This document shows positions 24,929-35,349 of a stretch of 64,000 bases of DNA, piece by piece. Under the pieces are notes generated by a model. It was not told the origin of the DNA, ran no database searches, and saw nothing but the letters and a program-made list of their open reading frames with translations. The stretch's first letter is position 1. The number at the start of each line of letters is the position of its first letter. A program made the position numbers and the translations under genes. This DNA comes from Brachybacterium subflavum. GTDB taxonomy: Bacteria; Actinomycetota; Actinomycetes; Actinomycetales; Dermabacteraceae. Where the stretch lies: assembly GCF_009299795.1 (NCBI RefSeq), contig NZ_VIGP01000004.1, positions 326,992 to 390,991 on the forward strand. The letters run 5' to 3'.

Positions 24929-26469
24929 GCGCGTCCTTCCGGTCCGTCCGGCTCCTGCGTGTCCTCGGCGTCCTGCGTCCCGGTGGCCGCGCGGGCGGCG
25001 GCGGCGAAGAGGTCGCCGCGCTCGGCATAGTCCGTGAACTGGTCGATCGAGGCCGCGGCGGGTGCGAGGAGCACCGCGTCGCCCTCCCGTGCCAGTCCGG
25101 CCGCCGCGTCGACGGCCTCCCGCATCAGTCGGGAACGTCCTTCGGGATCCTCAGTGTCACCCGCGGGCACGCGCACGCGGGGTATTGCGGGGGCGTGTCG
25201 CTCGAGCGCCTCGCGGAAGGGCGTGTCGTCGGATCCGATGAGCACGACGCCGCGGAGGCGTCCGGACACCTCGGCGACCAGCGTGTCGACGTCGGCCCCC
25301 TTGGTGTCGCCGCCCGCGATCCAGACCACGTGCTCCATGCCGAGCAGGGAGGCGCGGGCCGCGTCGGGATTGGTGGCCTTGGAGTCGTCGACGAAGGCGA
25401 TGCCGGTGCCGACCGCGACGATCTCGCTGCGATGGCTGCCGGAGCGGAAGGCGCGCAGCCCCTCGCGCACGGCCGCCTGGGAGACGCCGTGGGCGCGGGC
25501 GAGGGCCGCGGCGGCGAGCGCGTTGAAGACGACGTGGGGCGGGGCGCCGTGGGGGCCCAGGTGCGCCAGGTCGGCCAGCGAGCCGAGCTCGGCGGCCTGA
25601 CGGCGGCGGTCCTCGACGAAGGCGCGGTCCACGAGCAGGTCGTCGACGACGCCCAGCTCGGACGGGCCGGGGGCGCCCAGGGTCACGCCCACGGCACGGG
25701 CGCCCTCGACGACGTCGGCGTCCTCGACGAGCCTCCGGGTGAGGTCGTCGGCCGTGTTGAAGACGCAGGCCACGCGGACGCCCTCGAAGATCTTTCCCTT
25801 GGCGCGGGCGTAGGCCTCGAGGCCGCCGTGCCAGTCGAGGTGGTCCTCGGTGATGTTGAGGACGGCCGCGGCCTCGCAGTCCACGTGCTGGGTCCAGTGC
25901 AGCTGGAAGCTCGAGAGCTCGACGGCCAGGACGTCGAACCCCTCGGGGTCGAGGGCCGCCTCGATCACGGGCAGGCCGACGTTCCCGCAGGCGACGGCGC
26001 GCAGCCCCTCGGCGCGCAGGATCGTCTCGAGCATCGTCACGACGGTGGTCTTGCCGTTGGTGCCGGTGACGCCCAGCCAGGCGGGGCCGTCCGGCGCCTG
26101 CATGCGGCGCGCGAGCTCGACCTCGCTCCACACCGGGATGCCCGCGGCGGCGGCCTGCGCGAGCAGGGGCTGGTCGGGACGCCATCCGGGGGAGGTGACC
26201 ACGAGGTCGACGTCCGCGTCCTCGGGGAGTGCGCGAGTGTGCTCGGCGCCCAGGCGCACCTGGACGTCGAAGACCTCGAGGATGCGTGCCCGCTCGCGGT
26301 GGCGCGGAGTGTCCGCCGCGTCGACGACGACGACGCTCGCACCGCGCTGCATGGTCTGGTCGGCGACCGCGTACCCGGAGACGCCGAAGCCGACGACGAG
26401 GATCCGGAGCCCGGCGACGTCGAGGCCCGGCCAGGGGCGCGCGTCGACCGGCGTGCCGTCCGAGCTCAC
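24925..26469 (-). CDS. murD: UDP-N-acetylmuramoyl-L-alanine--D-glutamate ligase
   Basis: Cytosolic Mur ligase adding D-glutamate. The 514-residue product has the N-terminal nucleotide-binding motif [18 protein letters not shown], the ATP loop [35 protein letters not shown], the [20 protein letters not shown] hinge and [11 protein letters not shown] of the C-terminal domain. GTG 26469 overlaps the mraY stop by 4 nt (GTGA), and the end overlaps ftsW by 4 nt. The length is slightly above average because of insertions in the central domain. Confidence 0.97.
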   Translation of the reverse strand: MSSDGTPVDARPWPGLDVAGLRILVVGFGVSGYAVADQTMQRGASVVVVDAADTPRHRERARILEVFDVQVRLGAEHTRALPEDADVDLVVTSPGWRPDQPLLAQAAAAGIPVWSEVELARRMQAPDGPAWLGVTGTNGKTTVVTMLETILRAEGLRAVACGNVGLPVIEAALDPEGFDVLAVELSSFQLHWTQHVDCEAAAVLNITEDHLDWHGGLEAYARAKGKIFEGVRVACVFNTADDLTRRLVEDADVVEGARAVGVTLGAPGPSELGVVDDLLVDRAFVEDRRRQAAELGSLADLAHLGPHGAPPHVVFNALAAAALARAHGVSQAAVREGLRAFRSGSHRSEIVAVGTGIAFVDDSKATNPDAARASLLGMEHVVWIAGGDTKGADVDTLVAEVSGRLRGVVLIGSDDTPFREALERHAPAIPRVRVPAGDTEDPEGRSRLMREAVDAAAGLAREGDAVLLAPAAASIDQFTDYAERGDLFAAAARAATGTQDAEDTQEPDGPEGRA

Positions 26470-27566
26470 GAGGCGATCCCCGGCAGGGCGTCGAGGTAGA
26501 ACAGACCCAGTCCGGCGGCGCCCAGCACACCCGCGATGATCCAGAAGCGGACCACGATGGTGACCTCGTTCCACCCCTTGAGCTCGAAGTGGTGCTGCAG
26601 CGGTGCCATCCGGAACACGCGCTTGCGGGTGAGCTTGAAGCTCGTGACCTGGATGATGACCGAGAGGGCGATGATCACGAAGAGACCGCCGATGATCGCG
26701 CCGAGCAGCTCGGTGCGCGAGACGATCGTGAGCCCCGCGAGCGCTCCGCCCAGGGCGAGGGAGCCGGTGTCGCCCATGAAGATCTTCGCGGGCGAGGTGT
26801 TGTACCAGAGGAAGCCGATGCAGGCGCCGCCGATCGCGGCCGCGATGATCGCGGTGTCCAGCGGGTCGCGCGCGCTGTAGCAGTGCGCGGAGTCGAGCAT
26901 GAGGTGGCCGCTGGTGCAGGTCTGGCGCCACTGCCAGAAGGAGATCACGAGGTACACGCCCGCGAAGATGATGGTGGCGCCGGTGGCGAGGCCGTCGAGG
27001 CCGTCCGTGAGGTTCACGCCGTTGGACCAGGCGGCGACCAGGAAGTTCGCCCAGATCGCGAAGAGCACGAAGCCGATCGTGGTGCCGGCGAAGGCGAGGT
27101 CGAGCCAAGGCAGGTCCCGCACGAAGGAGAGGCGCGTGGACGCGGGCGCATGGCCCGAGTCGTCGCGGAACAGCAGCGCCATCACGGCGAAGGCGGTCGC
27201 GATCGCGAACTGCCCGATGAGCTTCTGGTACGCGCGCAGGCCCAGACTGCGCTGGCGGGTGATCTTGATGAAGTCGTCGAGGAAGCCGACGATGCCCAGG
27301 CCCGTCATCAGGAACAGCACGAGCAGGCCCGAGGCCGACGGCGGCTGCTGGGTGATCAGGTGGGCGACCGCGTACCCGATGAGCACGGAGAGGATGATCG
27401 CGACGCCGCCCATCGTGGGCGTGCCGCGCTTGGTGGAGTGCGAGGTGGGCCCGTCGTCGCGGATGAACTGCCCGTAGTGGCGCTTGACGAGCACCCGGAT
27501 GTACATCGGGGTGCCGATGAGCGCCAGGACGAGCGCGGCGCCGCCGGCGATGATGATCGCGATCAT
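26466..27566 (-). CDS. mraY: Phospho-MurNAc-pentapeptide transferase
   Basis: Integral membrane enzyme transferring phospho-MurNAc-pentapeptide to undecaprenyl phosphate to form lipid I. The 366-residue product has about ten hydrophobic segments and the family signatures [38 protein letters not shown] (with the Asp-Asp pair), [15 protein letters not shown] and [11 protein letters not shown]. Start ATG 27566; overlaps murF by 4 nt upstream and murD by 4 nt downstream. Confidence 0.98.
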   Translation of the reverse strand: MIAIIIAGGAALVLALIGTPMYIRVLVKRHYGQFIRDDGPTSHSTKRGTPTMGGVAIILSVLIGYAVAHLITQQPPSASGLLVLFLMTGLGIVGFLDDFIKITRQRSLGLRAYQKLIGQFAIATAFAVMALLFRDDSGHAPASTRLSFVRDLPWLDLAFAGTTIGFVLFAIWANFLVAAWSNGVNLTDGLDGLATGATIIFAGVYLVISFWQWRQTCTSGHLMLDSAHCYSARDPLDTAIIAAAIGGACIGFLWYNTSPAKIFMGDTGSLALGGALAGLTIVSRTELLGAIIGGLFVIIALSVIIQVTSFKLTRKRVFRMAPLQHHFELKGWNEVTIVVRFWIIAGVLGAAGLGLFYLDALPGIAS

Positions 27567-29173
27567 GCGCGTGCGCCTCCTGCGTCTCCTGGTTCGTGGC
27601 GGTCGGTCGTGGATGCTGCTGGCGGCTGCGTCGCCGTGCCCTGCGAGTCTGCCATGCCGACGGGCGGCTCGGCGGGCGGTCCGGTGGGAGAGCCCGTGGA
27701 TGCCGCGCTCGGTGCGGCGGGGCCTCCCCCGCCGCGTCCGCGCGCGTCGAGCGCCTCGCGCAGGGGCTCGGCGAGCGTGCGCAGCCCGGCGTCCCGCGAG
27801 GACTTCAGCAGCACGACGTCCCCCGGCTCCACGATCTCGACGAGGCGCTCGAGGGCGGCGTCGAGGTCGGGGACCTCCTCGGACTCGTCGCCGAAGCTTC
27901 CCTCGAGGCAGGCGCCGCGGTGGATCAGCCGGGCCCCGGGGCCGACGGCGATCAGCTGCGAGATGTTGAGGCGAACGGCGAGCCGGCCCACCTCGTCGTG
28001 CAGGCGCAGGGAGTCCTCGCCGAGCTCGAGCATCTCGCCGAGCACGGCGATGGTGCGCCGGGTGCGCCCCAGATGCGCGAGGGTCTTCAGAGCCTGGCGC
28101 ATGGAATCCGGGTTCGCGTTGTAGGCGTCGTTGAGGATCAGCACGTCGCCGGCCGCGTGCACGGCCTCCATGCGCTGACCGGAGCTGACGTGCAGGCGCG
28201 GGAGGATGCTCGCGATCTCGTCGAGGTCCATGCCCAGCACGAGGGCTGCGGTCGCGGCGGCGACGGCGTTCAGGGCCTGGTGCTCGCCGAGCAGGTCCAG
28301 GGTGATCTCGCGCGTGCCCGCGGGGACGGCGCTGCCGTCCAGGCGGGTGACGCCCTCGGGCACGGCGAGGGTGAGGCGTGCACGCGCCTGATCGTCCAGG
28401 CGCAGGTCCTGGATGCGCACGTCGCCGGACGCCATGCCCCACGTGGTGACGGGAGCCGAGGTGCGCGAGGCCATGCGGGCGACGCGGGCGTCGTCCGCGT
28501 TGAGGATGGCGCGGCCCGAGGGCTCGAGCGCCTCGACGATCTCCCCCTTGGCCTGGGCGATGGCCTCGACCGAGCCGAACTCCCCGAGGTGGGCGCTGCC
28601 GACGTTGAGCACGAGGGAGACGTCCGGCCGGGCGATCGCCGCGAGGTGGGCGATGTGGCCGATGCCGCGGGCGCCCATCTCCAGCACGAGGAAGCGGGTG
28701 TCCTCGGTCAGGGAGAGCACGGTGAGCGGCAGGCCGAGCTCGTTGTTGTGGCTGCCGGCGGGGGCGACAGTCGGCCCGGCCTCCCGCAGCAGCGCACCCA
28801 GCAGGTCCTTGGTGCCGGTCTTGCCGGCGCTGCCGGTGAGGGCGACCACGCGCAGGTCGTCGCGGCGCGCGCGGGCACTCGCGAGCTGGGTGCGGGCGAG
28901 GTCGGACAGCGCCTTCTCGACATCGGCGACGCGCACGGCGGGCACGTCGACCTCGTCGGCGACCAGGGCGAGGGGCGCGCCGGCATCGCGGGCGGGGCCG
29001 ACGAAGCGGTGGCCGTCGACGTTCTCGCCGTGGAACGCGGCGAAGAGGTCGCCCTCGCGCACGGCGCGGGAGTCGATGCGCGCCTCGCCGGTGACCCGCT
29101 CGGTGCCCGTGGCGCCGCCGATCAGCGCACCGCCGGTGGCATCGGCGATCTCCTGGGCTGTGATGGCGAGCAT
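27563..29173 (-). CDS. murF: UDP-MurNAc-tripeptide--D-alanyl-D-alanine ligase
   Basis: Adds D-Ala-D-Ala to complete the UDP-MurNAc-pentapeptide. The 536-residue product begins [15 protein letters not shown], with [20 protein letters not shown] in domain 1, the ATP loop [30 protein letters not shown] and [12 protein letters not shown] in the centre, and [16 protein letters not shown] and [12 protein letters not shown] in the C-terminal domain. The last 50 residues are a Pro/Gly/Ala/Ser-rich tail not typical of MurF. Its start directly abuts the murE stop. Confidence 0.97.
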   Translation of the reverse strand: MLAITAQEIADATGGALIGGATGTERVTGEARIDSRAVREGDLFAAFHGENVDGHRFVGPARDAGAPLALVADEVDVPAVRVADVEKALSDLARTQLASARARRDDLRVVALTGSAGKTGTKDLLGALLREAGPTVAPAGSHNNELGLPLTVLSLTEDTRFLVLEMGARGIGHIAHLAAIARPDVSLVLNVGSAHLGEFGSVEAIAQAKGEIVEALEPSGRAILNADDARVARMASRTSAPVTTWGMASGDVRIQDLRLDDQARARLTLAVPEGVTRLDGSAVPAGTREITLDLLGEHQALNAVAAATAALVLGMDLDEIASILPRLHVSSGQRMEAVHAAGDVLILNDAYNANPDSMRQALKTLAHLGRTRRTIAVLGEMLELGEDSLRLHDEVGRLAVRLNISQLIAVGPGARLIHRGACLEGSFGDESEEVPDLDAALERLVEIVEPGDVVLLKSSRDAGLRTLAEPLREALDARGRGGGGPAAPSAASTGSPTGPPAEPPVGMADSQGTATQPPAASTTDRHEPGDAGGARA

Positions 29174-30796
29174 TCAGCGTCCTTCTCGGGGTCGGGGCGG
29201 GGCGGCGTCCGGATCCTCGGGCGCGGCGTCGGACCCGGCGAGTCGTCGCCGCAGCTGCACGCGATCATCGAACGGAAGGACTGTATCGCCGATCGTCTGA
29301 CCGGTCTCCGCGCCCTTGCCCGCCAGGAGGATGGTGTCGCCCACGTCGGCCAGCCCGCAGGCGAGATCGATCGCGCGCTCGCGACCGGCGACGACGTGCA
29401 CCTCGGCGGCCGAGTCCGTGGGGACGCCGACGCGCACCTGCTCGCGGATGGAGGCGGGGTCCTCGCTGCGGGGGTTGTCGTCGGTGATGATCACGACATC
29501 GGCGAGGTCGGCGGCGACGGCACCCATGTGCGGCCGCTTGCCGGCGTCGCGATCGCCGCCCGCTCCGATCACGGCGAGGAGCCGCCGGGTGCCCGGCACC
29601 GCTCGCAGGGTGGCGAGGGTCTTGGCGAGGGCGTCCTCGGTGTGGGAGAAGTCGACCACGCCGCGCACGGGCTGCTCGGCGACGAGCTCCATCCGCCCGG
29701 GCACACGGCCGGAGCGCGAGATCGCCTCGCGCACCTCGGGGCCGCTGCGGCCGACGGCCTCCAGCAGGAGCAGGACCGCGACGGTGTTGGCGACGTACGG
29801 CATGCCGGGGATCTGCGAGCGCAGGTCGTGGGTCGAGCCGTCGGCCTCGCGCACGCGCAGCGAGCTGCCGAAGGCACGCGGCTCGACCTGCTCGACCACG
29901 ACGTCCGCGGAGCGGCCCGGGTCGGTGGTGAAGGTCGTGACCGGGATGAGGGACTCGCGGGCGAGCCGCATGCCCCAGTCGTCGTCCACGCAGACCACGC
30001 CGATCCGCGCATGCGCGGGCGCGAACAGGGTGGCCTTGGCGTGGAAGTAGTCCTCCATCGTGCGATGGAAGTCCAGGTGGTCCTGGGAGAGGTTGGTGAA
30101 GGCGACCGCGTCGAAGGCGATCTCGTCGGCCCGGTGGAGGACCATCGCGTGGCTCGAGACCTCCATGACGCACACCTGCACGCCGCTCTGGAGCATGCGC
30201 GCGAGGATGCCCTGGAGGTCCGGGGACTCCGGGGTCGTGCGCACGGTGGTGACCTCGGCGTCCACTCCCCCACCGTCGCGGTACTCGGTGCCGTTGGTGC
30301 CGATCACGCCGGCCGGGATCCCCAGGGAGAGCAGGGTGCGGTGCAGCATCGTCGCCACGGACGTCTTGCCGTTCGTCCCGGTGACGCCGATCATCGTGAG
30401 CCGCTGGGAGGGGTCGCCGTAGACGGCGGCCGCCGCGCGCGCGGTCGCGGCGCGGGGATCGTCCAGGACCAGGGCGACCAGGCCCGCGCGCACGCACTCC
30501 TGGGCGCCGGCGGGATCGGTGAGGGCCGCGAGCGCGCCCGAGCCCGCGGCCTGCGAGGCGAAGCGGGCGCCATGGGTGCGGGCCCCGGGCAGGGCGCAGT
30601 ACAGATCGCCGGGCTCGATGCTGCGGGAGTCCAGGGTCGCGCCGGTCAGCTCGATCGCGTCGTCCCCGGGACCGACCACCTCTGCTCCGAGCAGTCGGGC
30701 GAGCTCGCCCGTCGTGATCCGCGGGGCCGCGGAGGCATCTGCGCCGTCCTCGTCGCGCCGGGGCCGGGGCGGGACCGCGCGGGGATGACCGCTCAC
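29174..30796 (-). CDS. murE: UDP-MurNAc-dipeptide--meso-diaminopimelate ligase
   Basis: Adds the third amino acid of the stem peptide. The 540-residue product has [17 protein letters not shown] in domain 1, the ATP loop [35 protein letters not shown] with the lysine that is carbamylated in Mur ligases, and [11 protein letters not shown] in the C-terminal domain. The DNPR motif marks meso-diaminopimelate-specific enzymes (lysine-specific ones carry a different motif), so the wall peptide is inferred to contain mDAP. GTG 30796 overlaps the ftsI stop by 4 nt. Confidence 0.96.
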   Translation of the reverse strand: MSGHPRAVPPRPRRDEDGADASAAPRITTGELARLLGAEVVGPGDDAIELTGATLDSRSIEPGDLYCALPGARTHGARFASQAAGSGALAALTDPAGAQECVRAGLVALVLDDPRAATARAAAAVYGDPSQRLTMIGVTGTNGKTSVATMLHRTLLSLGIPAGVIGTNGTEYRDGGGVDAEVTTVRTTPESPDLQGILARMLQSGVQVCVMEVSSHAMVLHRADEIAFDAVAFTNLSQDHLDFHRTMEDYFHAKATLFAPAHARIGVVCVDDDWGMRLARESLIPVTTFTTDPGRSADVVVEQVEPRAFGSSLRVREADGSTHDLRSQIPGMPYVANTVAVLLLLEAVGRSGPEVREAISRSGRVPGRMELVAEQPVRGVVDFSHTEDALAKTLATLRAVPGTRRLLAVIGAGGDRDAGKRPHMGAVAADLADVVIITDDNPRSEDPASIREQVRVGVPTDSAAEVHVVAGRERAIDLACGLADVGDTILLAGKGAETGQTIGDTVLPFDDRVQLRRRLAGSDAAPEDPDAAPPRPREGR

Positions 30797-32643
30797 CACT
30801 CGTCCTCCAGGGTCTTGCCCTTCTTCCCCGTGGGCGCGATGCCCTGGGTCTGGAGGGTGTACTGCATGAGCTCGGAGAACGCGGGGGCGGCCGCCGTATT
30901 GCCCGAGATGAAGGTCTTCAGCCCGTACACGAACACGCCGATCGCGATCTCGGGGTCGTCGATGGGCGCCATCCCGATGAAGGACGCGGTGTAGCCGGCG
31001 CCGCTCTCGGCCGTGCCGGTCTTGCCGCCGACCGCGTAGTTCGGGACGGCCGCGTTGGACGCGGCGTCGTCGTCGATGTCGTTGTCCATGAGGTTGCGGA
31101 TGGTCCGCGCGGTCTCGCTCGAGCAGGCGCGCACGCCCTTGGCGGTGGTGGCCGCGGTCAGCGTGCCCTTCTCGTCGCGGGTGCCCGCCACGATCGTGGG
31201 CTGCATGCGCACGCCGTCGTTCCCGAAGGCGCCGATCGCGGCGGTCATCTGGATCGGGGTCACCGAGTAGCCCTGGCCGAAGGCGATCGTGAAGCGCAGG
31301 CGGCCCGCCCAGTCGGCGACGGGGTGCAGGATGCCCTCGGACTCCCCGGGCAGGCCGATGCCGGTCTTCTCGCCGATCCCGAAGGCCTTGAGCGTCGCAT
31401 AGCGCTGCTTGTCGGAGACGGTCTTGGAGATCTGCACGGTGCCCACGTTCGAGCTGTTCTTCAGCACGCCCGCGAGGGTGAGGTGCTGGGTCTCGTGCGG
31501 GTGGGAGTCCTTGATGCGGTTGCCGTCGAAGTCCATCGTGTAGGGCACCGTGTAGTGGGAGGACGGTGTGACCTTCTTGTGCTCGAGAGCGCAGGCGACG
31601 GTGAGCAGCTTGCCCGTGGAGCCCGGCTCGAACACGTTGGACAGGGACTGGTCGCCCAGGTACTCCGGGTCGGTCTTGCCGGGCTTGTTGGGGTCGAACG
31701 TCGGGTAGTCGGCGAGGGCGAGCAGCTCGCCCGTGCGCACGTTGTAGATGACGGCGCTGCCGGCGTCGGCCCCGAACTTCTTCACGGTCTCGGCCACGAC
31801 CTGCTGGGACTTCCACTGCAGGTTCTCGTCGATCGTGAGCACGAGGTCGTCGCCGTCGACGGCCTCCTCGGTGGTCTGCTTGCCGGTGGGGATGACCTGG
31901 CCGCCGGCGCCGCGCTCGTAGCGCACCTTGCCGTTCCTGCCGCGCAGGTTCTTGTCGTACTTGTACTCGGCGCCGGCCAGCGCCGTGCCGTCGCCGCCCA
32001 TGAATCCGATGACGTTGGCGCCGATCTCCCCGGCCGGGTAGATGCGCTCGGAGACACGGTCCGAGCCGATCCCGGGGATCTGCTGCGAGATGACGGCCTC
32101 GCGCACGTCGGGCTCGACGTTCTTGCGCAGGTAGAGGAAGCCGCGCGTTCCGGTGAGGGTCTTCTCGAGATCGTCGACGTCCTCGTCCAGCAGCGGGGAG
32201 AGCACCTTGGCGGCTGCCTTCACGCCCGTGCCCAGGTCCTCGTCCTCGGGCTTGAAGTCGCCGACCTGCTGCTGGTTCACCCAGAGGTCGTAGCGCTCGA
32301 CGCTGCGCGCGAGCACGGCGCCGTTGCGATCGACGATCTCGCCGCGCAGGGCGGTGATGGTGCGATCGGTGGTGCGCTGGTCGACGGCCTCCGCGGCGCG
32401 AGCGCTCGCGTCCAGACCCTGCACCCACACCAGCCGGCCTCCGAGCGTGACGGCGCCCGCGCCCATGAGGGTGAGCATGAGACGGCGGCGCATCATCGGC
32501 TCGCCCACGCGCGGCGCCGGGATCACCGGATGCGCGGGACGGGTCTGCCGGCGTCGGGGCGACGCCGAACCGCGCGCCGATCCGGACGACGCACGCGAGG
32601 ACGAGGAGCCCGAACGTCCTCGGTCACGGGAGTTCGAGGCCAT
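30793..32643 (-). CDS. ftsI: Septal penicillin-binding protein FtsI (class B transpeptidase)
   Basis: Crosslinks septal peptidoglycan with FtsW. The 616-residue product has a Ser/Arg/Gly-rich cytoplasmic tail (residues 1-50), one membrane segment (RLMLTLMGAGAVTLGG), the pedestal domain with TALRGEIVDRNGAVLA, and the transpeptidase domain with all three catalytic motifs: STGK at about residue 340 (EPGSTGKLLT), SSN (KNSSNVGTVQ), and KTG at about residue 540 (GGKTGTAE). There is no PASTA domain at the C-terminus. It follows the ftsL-like gene by 3 bp. Confidence 0.96.
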   Translation of the reverse strand: MASNSRDRGRSGSSSSRASSGSARGSASPRRRQTRPAHPVIPAPRVGEPMMRRRLMLTLMGAGAVTLGGRLVWVQGLDASARAAEAVDQRTTDRTITALRGEIVDRNGAVLARSVERYDLWVNQQQVGDFKPEDEDLGTGVKAAAKVLSPLLDEDVDDLEKTLTGTRGFLYLRKNVEPDVREAVISQQIPGIGSDRVSERIYPAGEIGANVIGFMGGDGTALAGAEYKYDKNLRGRNGKVRYERGAGGQVIPTGKQTTEEAVDGDDLVLTIDENLQWKSQQVVAETVKKFGADAGSAVIYNVRTGELLALADYPTFDPNKPGKTDPEYLGDQSLSNVFEPGSTGKLLTVACALEHKKVTPSSHYTVPYTMDFDGNRIKDSHPHETQHLTLAGVLKNSSNVGTVQISKTVSDKQRYATLKAFGIGEKTGIGLPGESEGILHPVADWAGRLRFTIAFGQGYSVTPIQMTAAIGAFGNDGVRMQPTIVAGTRDEKGTLTAATTAKGVRACSSETARTIRNLMDNDIDDDAASNAAVPNYAVGGKTGTAESGAGYTASFIGMAPIDDPEIAIGVFVYGLKTFISGNTAAAPAFSELMQYTLQTQGIAPTGKKGKTLEDEW

Positions 32644-32646
32644 CGA

Positions 32647-33141
32647 TCAGTCCCCCTCGTTGCCCATTCCGTGGTACGTCTCCGCGTCCTCGTAGATCGA
32701 GGCCGCGGGGATCGAGGACGATTCTGCCCCTGAGGCGCCCTGGACCGTCTGCGCCTCGCCGACGACATTGCCACTTCCCAGATCGATGTAGCCCGGGTCC
32801 CCGGCCTGGACCATGCCCAGATCCTTGGCGCGCTTGCCGAGCTCCTGGGGAGTGCTCAGCTCGTCCTCCTGCTCCTGCAGACCCTGGGACTGCTCGGTGA
32901 GCTTCTGGGAGGTGGATTGGAGACGAGTGATCTCGTAGCTCGTGTCGGACATCTGGATGTTCAGGAACAGCACCGCGGCGAGGGTGACCACGGCGATCAG
33001 GGTGCACAGGATCGCGAACGGGAGCGGGCTGCGTCGCGTCGACGGCGCGGCGACCACCGCGAGGCGGGGCCTCGCGGAGGTGCGGGCGACGGGTCGCGCG
33101 GCGCGGCGGGGTGCGACGCGGGGTGCGGTGCTGATGGCCAT
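32647..33141 (-). CDS. FtsL-like bitopic division protein
   Basis: Probable FtsL, the small divisome protein that activates FtsWI. The 164-residue product has a basic, Arg/Ala-rich cytoplasmic tail (about 1-38), one membrane segment (PFAILCTLIAVVTLAAVLFL, about 40-60), then a heptad-like extracytoplasmic helix (YEITRLQSTSQKLTEQSQGL) and a low-complexity C-terminus with many Gly/Ser/Asp. The assignment rests on size, topology and its position between rsmH and ftsI; sequence conservation in this family is low. Confidence 0.8.
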   Translation of the reverse strand: MAISTAPRVAPRRAARPVARTSARPRLAVVAAPSTRRSPLPFAILCTLIAVVTLAAVLFLNIQMSDTSYEITRLQSTSQKLTEQSQGLQEQEDELSTPQELGKRAKDLGMVQAGDPGYIDLGSGNVVGEAQTVQGASGAESSSIPAASIYEDAETYHGMGNEGD

Positions 33142-33168
33142 GATGCGTTCCGATTCGTCGGTCGTTCG

Positions 33169-34152
33169 TCAGTGTGCGGGTCGGAGGCGCTCGGCGGCGC
33201 GCAGGCGCACCGAGGCGGAGCGGGCATTGGACTCGCGCTCGGCCTCGTCGGCCTGGAGCGCGCCGCGGGTGAGCGCGGCGAAGGTGGGCTTGTGCTCCTC
33301 GAGCTCGAAGGGCAGGTCCGGCGGCGCCGAGGAGCGTGTGCGACGGGTCAGGGCCGACTTCACGAGCCGGTCCTCGCCCGAGTGGTAGGACTCGACGACC
33401 ACGCGGCCGCCGACGCCGACGGAGTCGAGGGCTCCCTCGATCGCGCGGGCGAGGATCTCGAGCTCGTCGTTCACGGCGATCCGCAGGGCCTGGAAGGAGC
33501 GCTTCGCGGGGTGGCCGCCGTGGGCGCGGGAGGCCGCGGGGATCGCACGGTCCAGGAGGTCGACGAGCTCTCCGCTGCGCTCGAGGGGGCGCTCGGCGCG
33601 CTCGGCGACGATGCGGCGGGCGATGCGCGGGGCGAAGCGCTCGTCGCCGTACTCCCGCAGGATGCGGGCGAGCTCCTTCTCGTCGAGGTCGCGCAGCAGA
33701 TCGGCCGCGGTGGGGCCTCCCGAGGCGGGGTCCATGCGCATGTCCAGGGGCGCGTCGGCCGCATAGGAGAAGCCGCGCTCGGACGTGTCGATCTGGAAGC
33801 TCGAGAGCCCCAGGTCCATCATCACGGCCGACGCGGTCAGCCCGCGCTCGGCGAGGACCTCGGGGATCGCGTCGTACGTGGCGTGCACGAGGTCGATGCG
33901 GTCGGCGAACCCCTCCTGCGCGAGGCGCTCGCGGGCGAGCTCGAGGGCCGCGGTGTCACGGTCGATGCCGAGCAGGCGGGAGTGCGGGCAGGCGGCGAGC
34001 ACGGCGCTCGCGTGGCCGCCCATCCCGAGCGTCGCGTCCACGTAGACGGAGCCCGGCTCGACGAGGGCCGGGGCGAGGAGGTCGACGCACGCCTGGAGCA
34101 TGACGGGAGCGTGGCGGTCCTGGGCTCGGACCGGATGCTGGTTCTCGTCCAT
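33169..34152 (-). CDS. rsmH: 16S rRNA m4C1402 methyltransferase
   Basis: S-adenosylmethionine-dependent N4-methyltransferase acting on C1402 of 16S rRNA (also called MraW). The 327-residue product has HAPVMLQACVDLL near the start, the SAM-binding VYVDATLGMGGHASAVL, LLGIDRDTAALELARERL, and the catalytic-side SYHSGEDRLVKSALTRR near the end; MMDLGLSSFQID and GFSYAADAPLDMRMD are also typical. ATG 34152 follows mraZ by about 160 bp. Confidence 0.97.
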   Translation of the reverse strand: MDENQHPVRAQDRHAPVMLQACVDLLAPALVEPGSVYVDATLGMGGHASAVLAACPHSRLLGIDRDTAALELARERLAQEGFADRIDLVHATYDAIPEVLAERGLTASAVMMDLGLSSFQIDTSERGFSYAADAPLDMRMDPASGGPTAADLLRDLDEKELARILREYGDERFAPRIARRIVAERAERPLERSGELVDLLDRAIPAASRAHGGHPAKRSFQALRIAVNDELEILARAIEGALDSVGVGGRVVVESYHSGEDRLVKSALTRRTRSSAPPDLPFELEEHKPTFAALTRGALQADEAERESNARSASVRLRAAERLRPAH

Positions 34153-34314
34153 GCCACCGCCTCTCCTGCGTGATGCGTGCTTCTCGATCGTCGTGGTGCG
34201 GCATCGCGTGCTGCTCGTGGTGCCGTCCGGCGGGATTCCTCGTCGCTCCCGACCCGCCACCGGGGAAGTTGCGTCGGGGCGGGAGCGACGAGAGGTCTCG
34301 CGGGACGGAGTCCC

Positions 34315-34746
34315 TCAGAACAGGCCCGGGACCACTGACTCGGCGGTCTGGGCGAAGCCCTCCTCCTTCTGCTCGAGGTAGGTCTCCCACGCGGGGAGCG
34401 ACCAGACCTCGAGACGGTCCAGAGCGCCGATCACGGCGCATTCCCGGTCCAGGCCCGCATACGTGCGCAGCTGGCCGGGGATCGTGATGCGGCCCTGCTT
34501 GTCCGGGATGACGTCCTCCGCCCCGGAGAGCAGCACACGCAGGTAGTCGCGCGTGCGCTGATCCGTGGTCGGAGCCCGCCTGGCCTCCTCGAGCTTCTGG
34601 CGGAACTCGGCCAGGGGGTACACCGCGATGCAGTGCTCCTGTCCCCGAGTCATCACCAGGCCCGAGGCGAGCTCGTCCCGGAACTTCGCGGGAAAGATCA
34701 GGCGGCCCTTGTCGTCGAGCTTGGGCGTGAAGGTTCCGAGGAACAT
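34315..34746 (-). CDS. mraZ: Transcriptional regulator MraZ
   Basis: DNA-binding repressor of the dcw cluster, made of two SpoVT/AbrB-like swapped-hairpin repeats. The 143-residue product starts MFLGTFTPKLDDKGRLIFPA; repeat one includes KGRLIFPAKFRDEL and repeat two KQGRITIPGQLRTYAGL. A good ribosome-binding site, AAAGGGGG on the minus strand, lies 5 nt before ATG 34746. Three MraZ boxes with 10-bp spacing sit 47-71 bp upstream, consistent with autoregulation. This is the first gene of the cluster. Confidence 0.97.
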   Translation of the reverse strand: MFLGTFTPKLDDKGRLIFPAKFRDELASGLVMTRGQEHCIAVYPLAEFRQKLEEARRAPTTDQRTRDYLRVLLSGAEDVIPDKQGRITIPGQLRTYAGLDRECAVIGALDRLEVWSLPAWETYLEQKEEGFAQTAESVVPGLF

Positions 34747-34792
34747 CCGCGCCCCCTTTCTCGACGAGGGATCACCATCTCCCTCCTGCACG

Positions 34793-34817
34793 CCCCACTT
34801 TACCCCACAACTCACCA
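34793..34817 (-). promoter_or_regulatory. Three MraZ boxes (TGGGG/TGGTG, 10-bp period)
   Basis: Read on the minus strand, TGGTG (34817-34813), TGGGG (34807-34803) and TGGGG (34797-34793) recur exactly every 10 bp just upstream of mraZ. MraZ is known to bind tandem TGGG-type repeats with 5-nt spacers in other bacteria. The spacing on one helical face and the position support an autoregulatory operator. Confidence 0.75.
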
Positions 34818-35042
34818 CATCCCGCTACCCATTCGCCGAATCCCCCACGGATCCGCAGTATAAGAGCAGGTCAGAAGGGTGGAGCGGGGTGGAGTGGAAT
34901 CGTGCGACCGAGCCGCTCCGTGGCGTGTCCGTGCCTGGCGAGGCCATCGGATCCAGGGAGTGCGTTCAGCAAGCGCGCAGGTCACTGCCCCGCTGCGGCC
35001 TGCGATCGGAGGCCGGGGCGCCCTCGGGACCGTAGGTGGGGC

Positions 35043-35111
35043 GAAGTGGAGGGGCCTCGGGGAGCGGAGTGGAGGAGCCGCGGGGAGCGCAGTGGAGGCG
35101 CGCGGCGAAGG
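35043..35111 (+). repeat. Three degenerate 23-bp tandem repeats
   Basis: Units at 35043-35065, 35066-35088 and 35089-35111 share the pattern G-x-AGTGGAGG-x-G followed by a C/G-rich end; units one and two differ at few positions and unit three is more diverged. Related GTGGAG elements also occur nearer mraZ (about 34878-34896). No coding or structural role is evident. Confidence 0.6.
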
Positions 35112-35349
35112 GGGCGGTCACGCGCAGCGAAGGGACGCGATCACGCGCGGCGGAGAGGCGCGGTCGTACGGGGCGGAGGGAGGCGGCGGAGCCCCGGGGA
35201 GGAGCCCGCGGGGCGGGCAGGGACGCTCACCGAGAGGCCCGTGCCCCAGTGCCCAGTGCGCAGGGCCCGGACAGACGACGACCCCGGGCCGAGGGCTCGG
35301 GGTCGCGGGTTGGTGAAGCGGTGGTGCGGTGTGGAGGAGAGCGGAGCGC

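Larger units (their letters stand above)
34747..35349. other. Intergenic region upstream of mraZ
   Basis: About 600 bp without a convincing gene. From the mraZ side it holds three MraZ boxes (34793-34817), a candidate -10 TATACT on the minus strand (34862-34857) with no good -35 element, and then a long very GC-rich, purine-rich segment containing a threefold 23-bp repeat (35043-35111). Frames in the segment give glycine/arginine-rich products that I do not believe. The relatively A/T-containing 34790-34870 interval is the likely dcw promoter. Confidence 0.55.

Noticed and set aside
27596..30994. A plus-strand frame of more than 1000 codons antisense to murF and murE
   Set aside because: Same reason: shadow of real, motif-complete Mur ligases.
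34879..35340. Several plus-strand frames upstream of mraZ
   Set aside because: Products are glycine/arginine-rich, arise from repeats and lack ribosome-binding sites or motifs.
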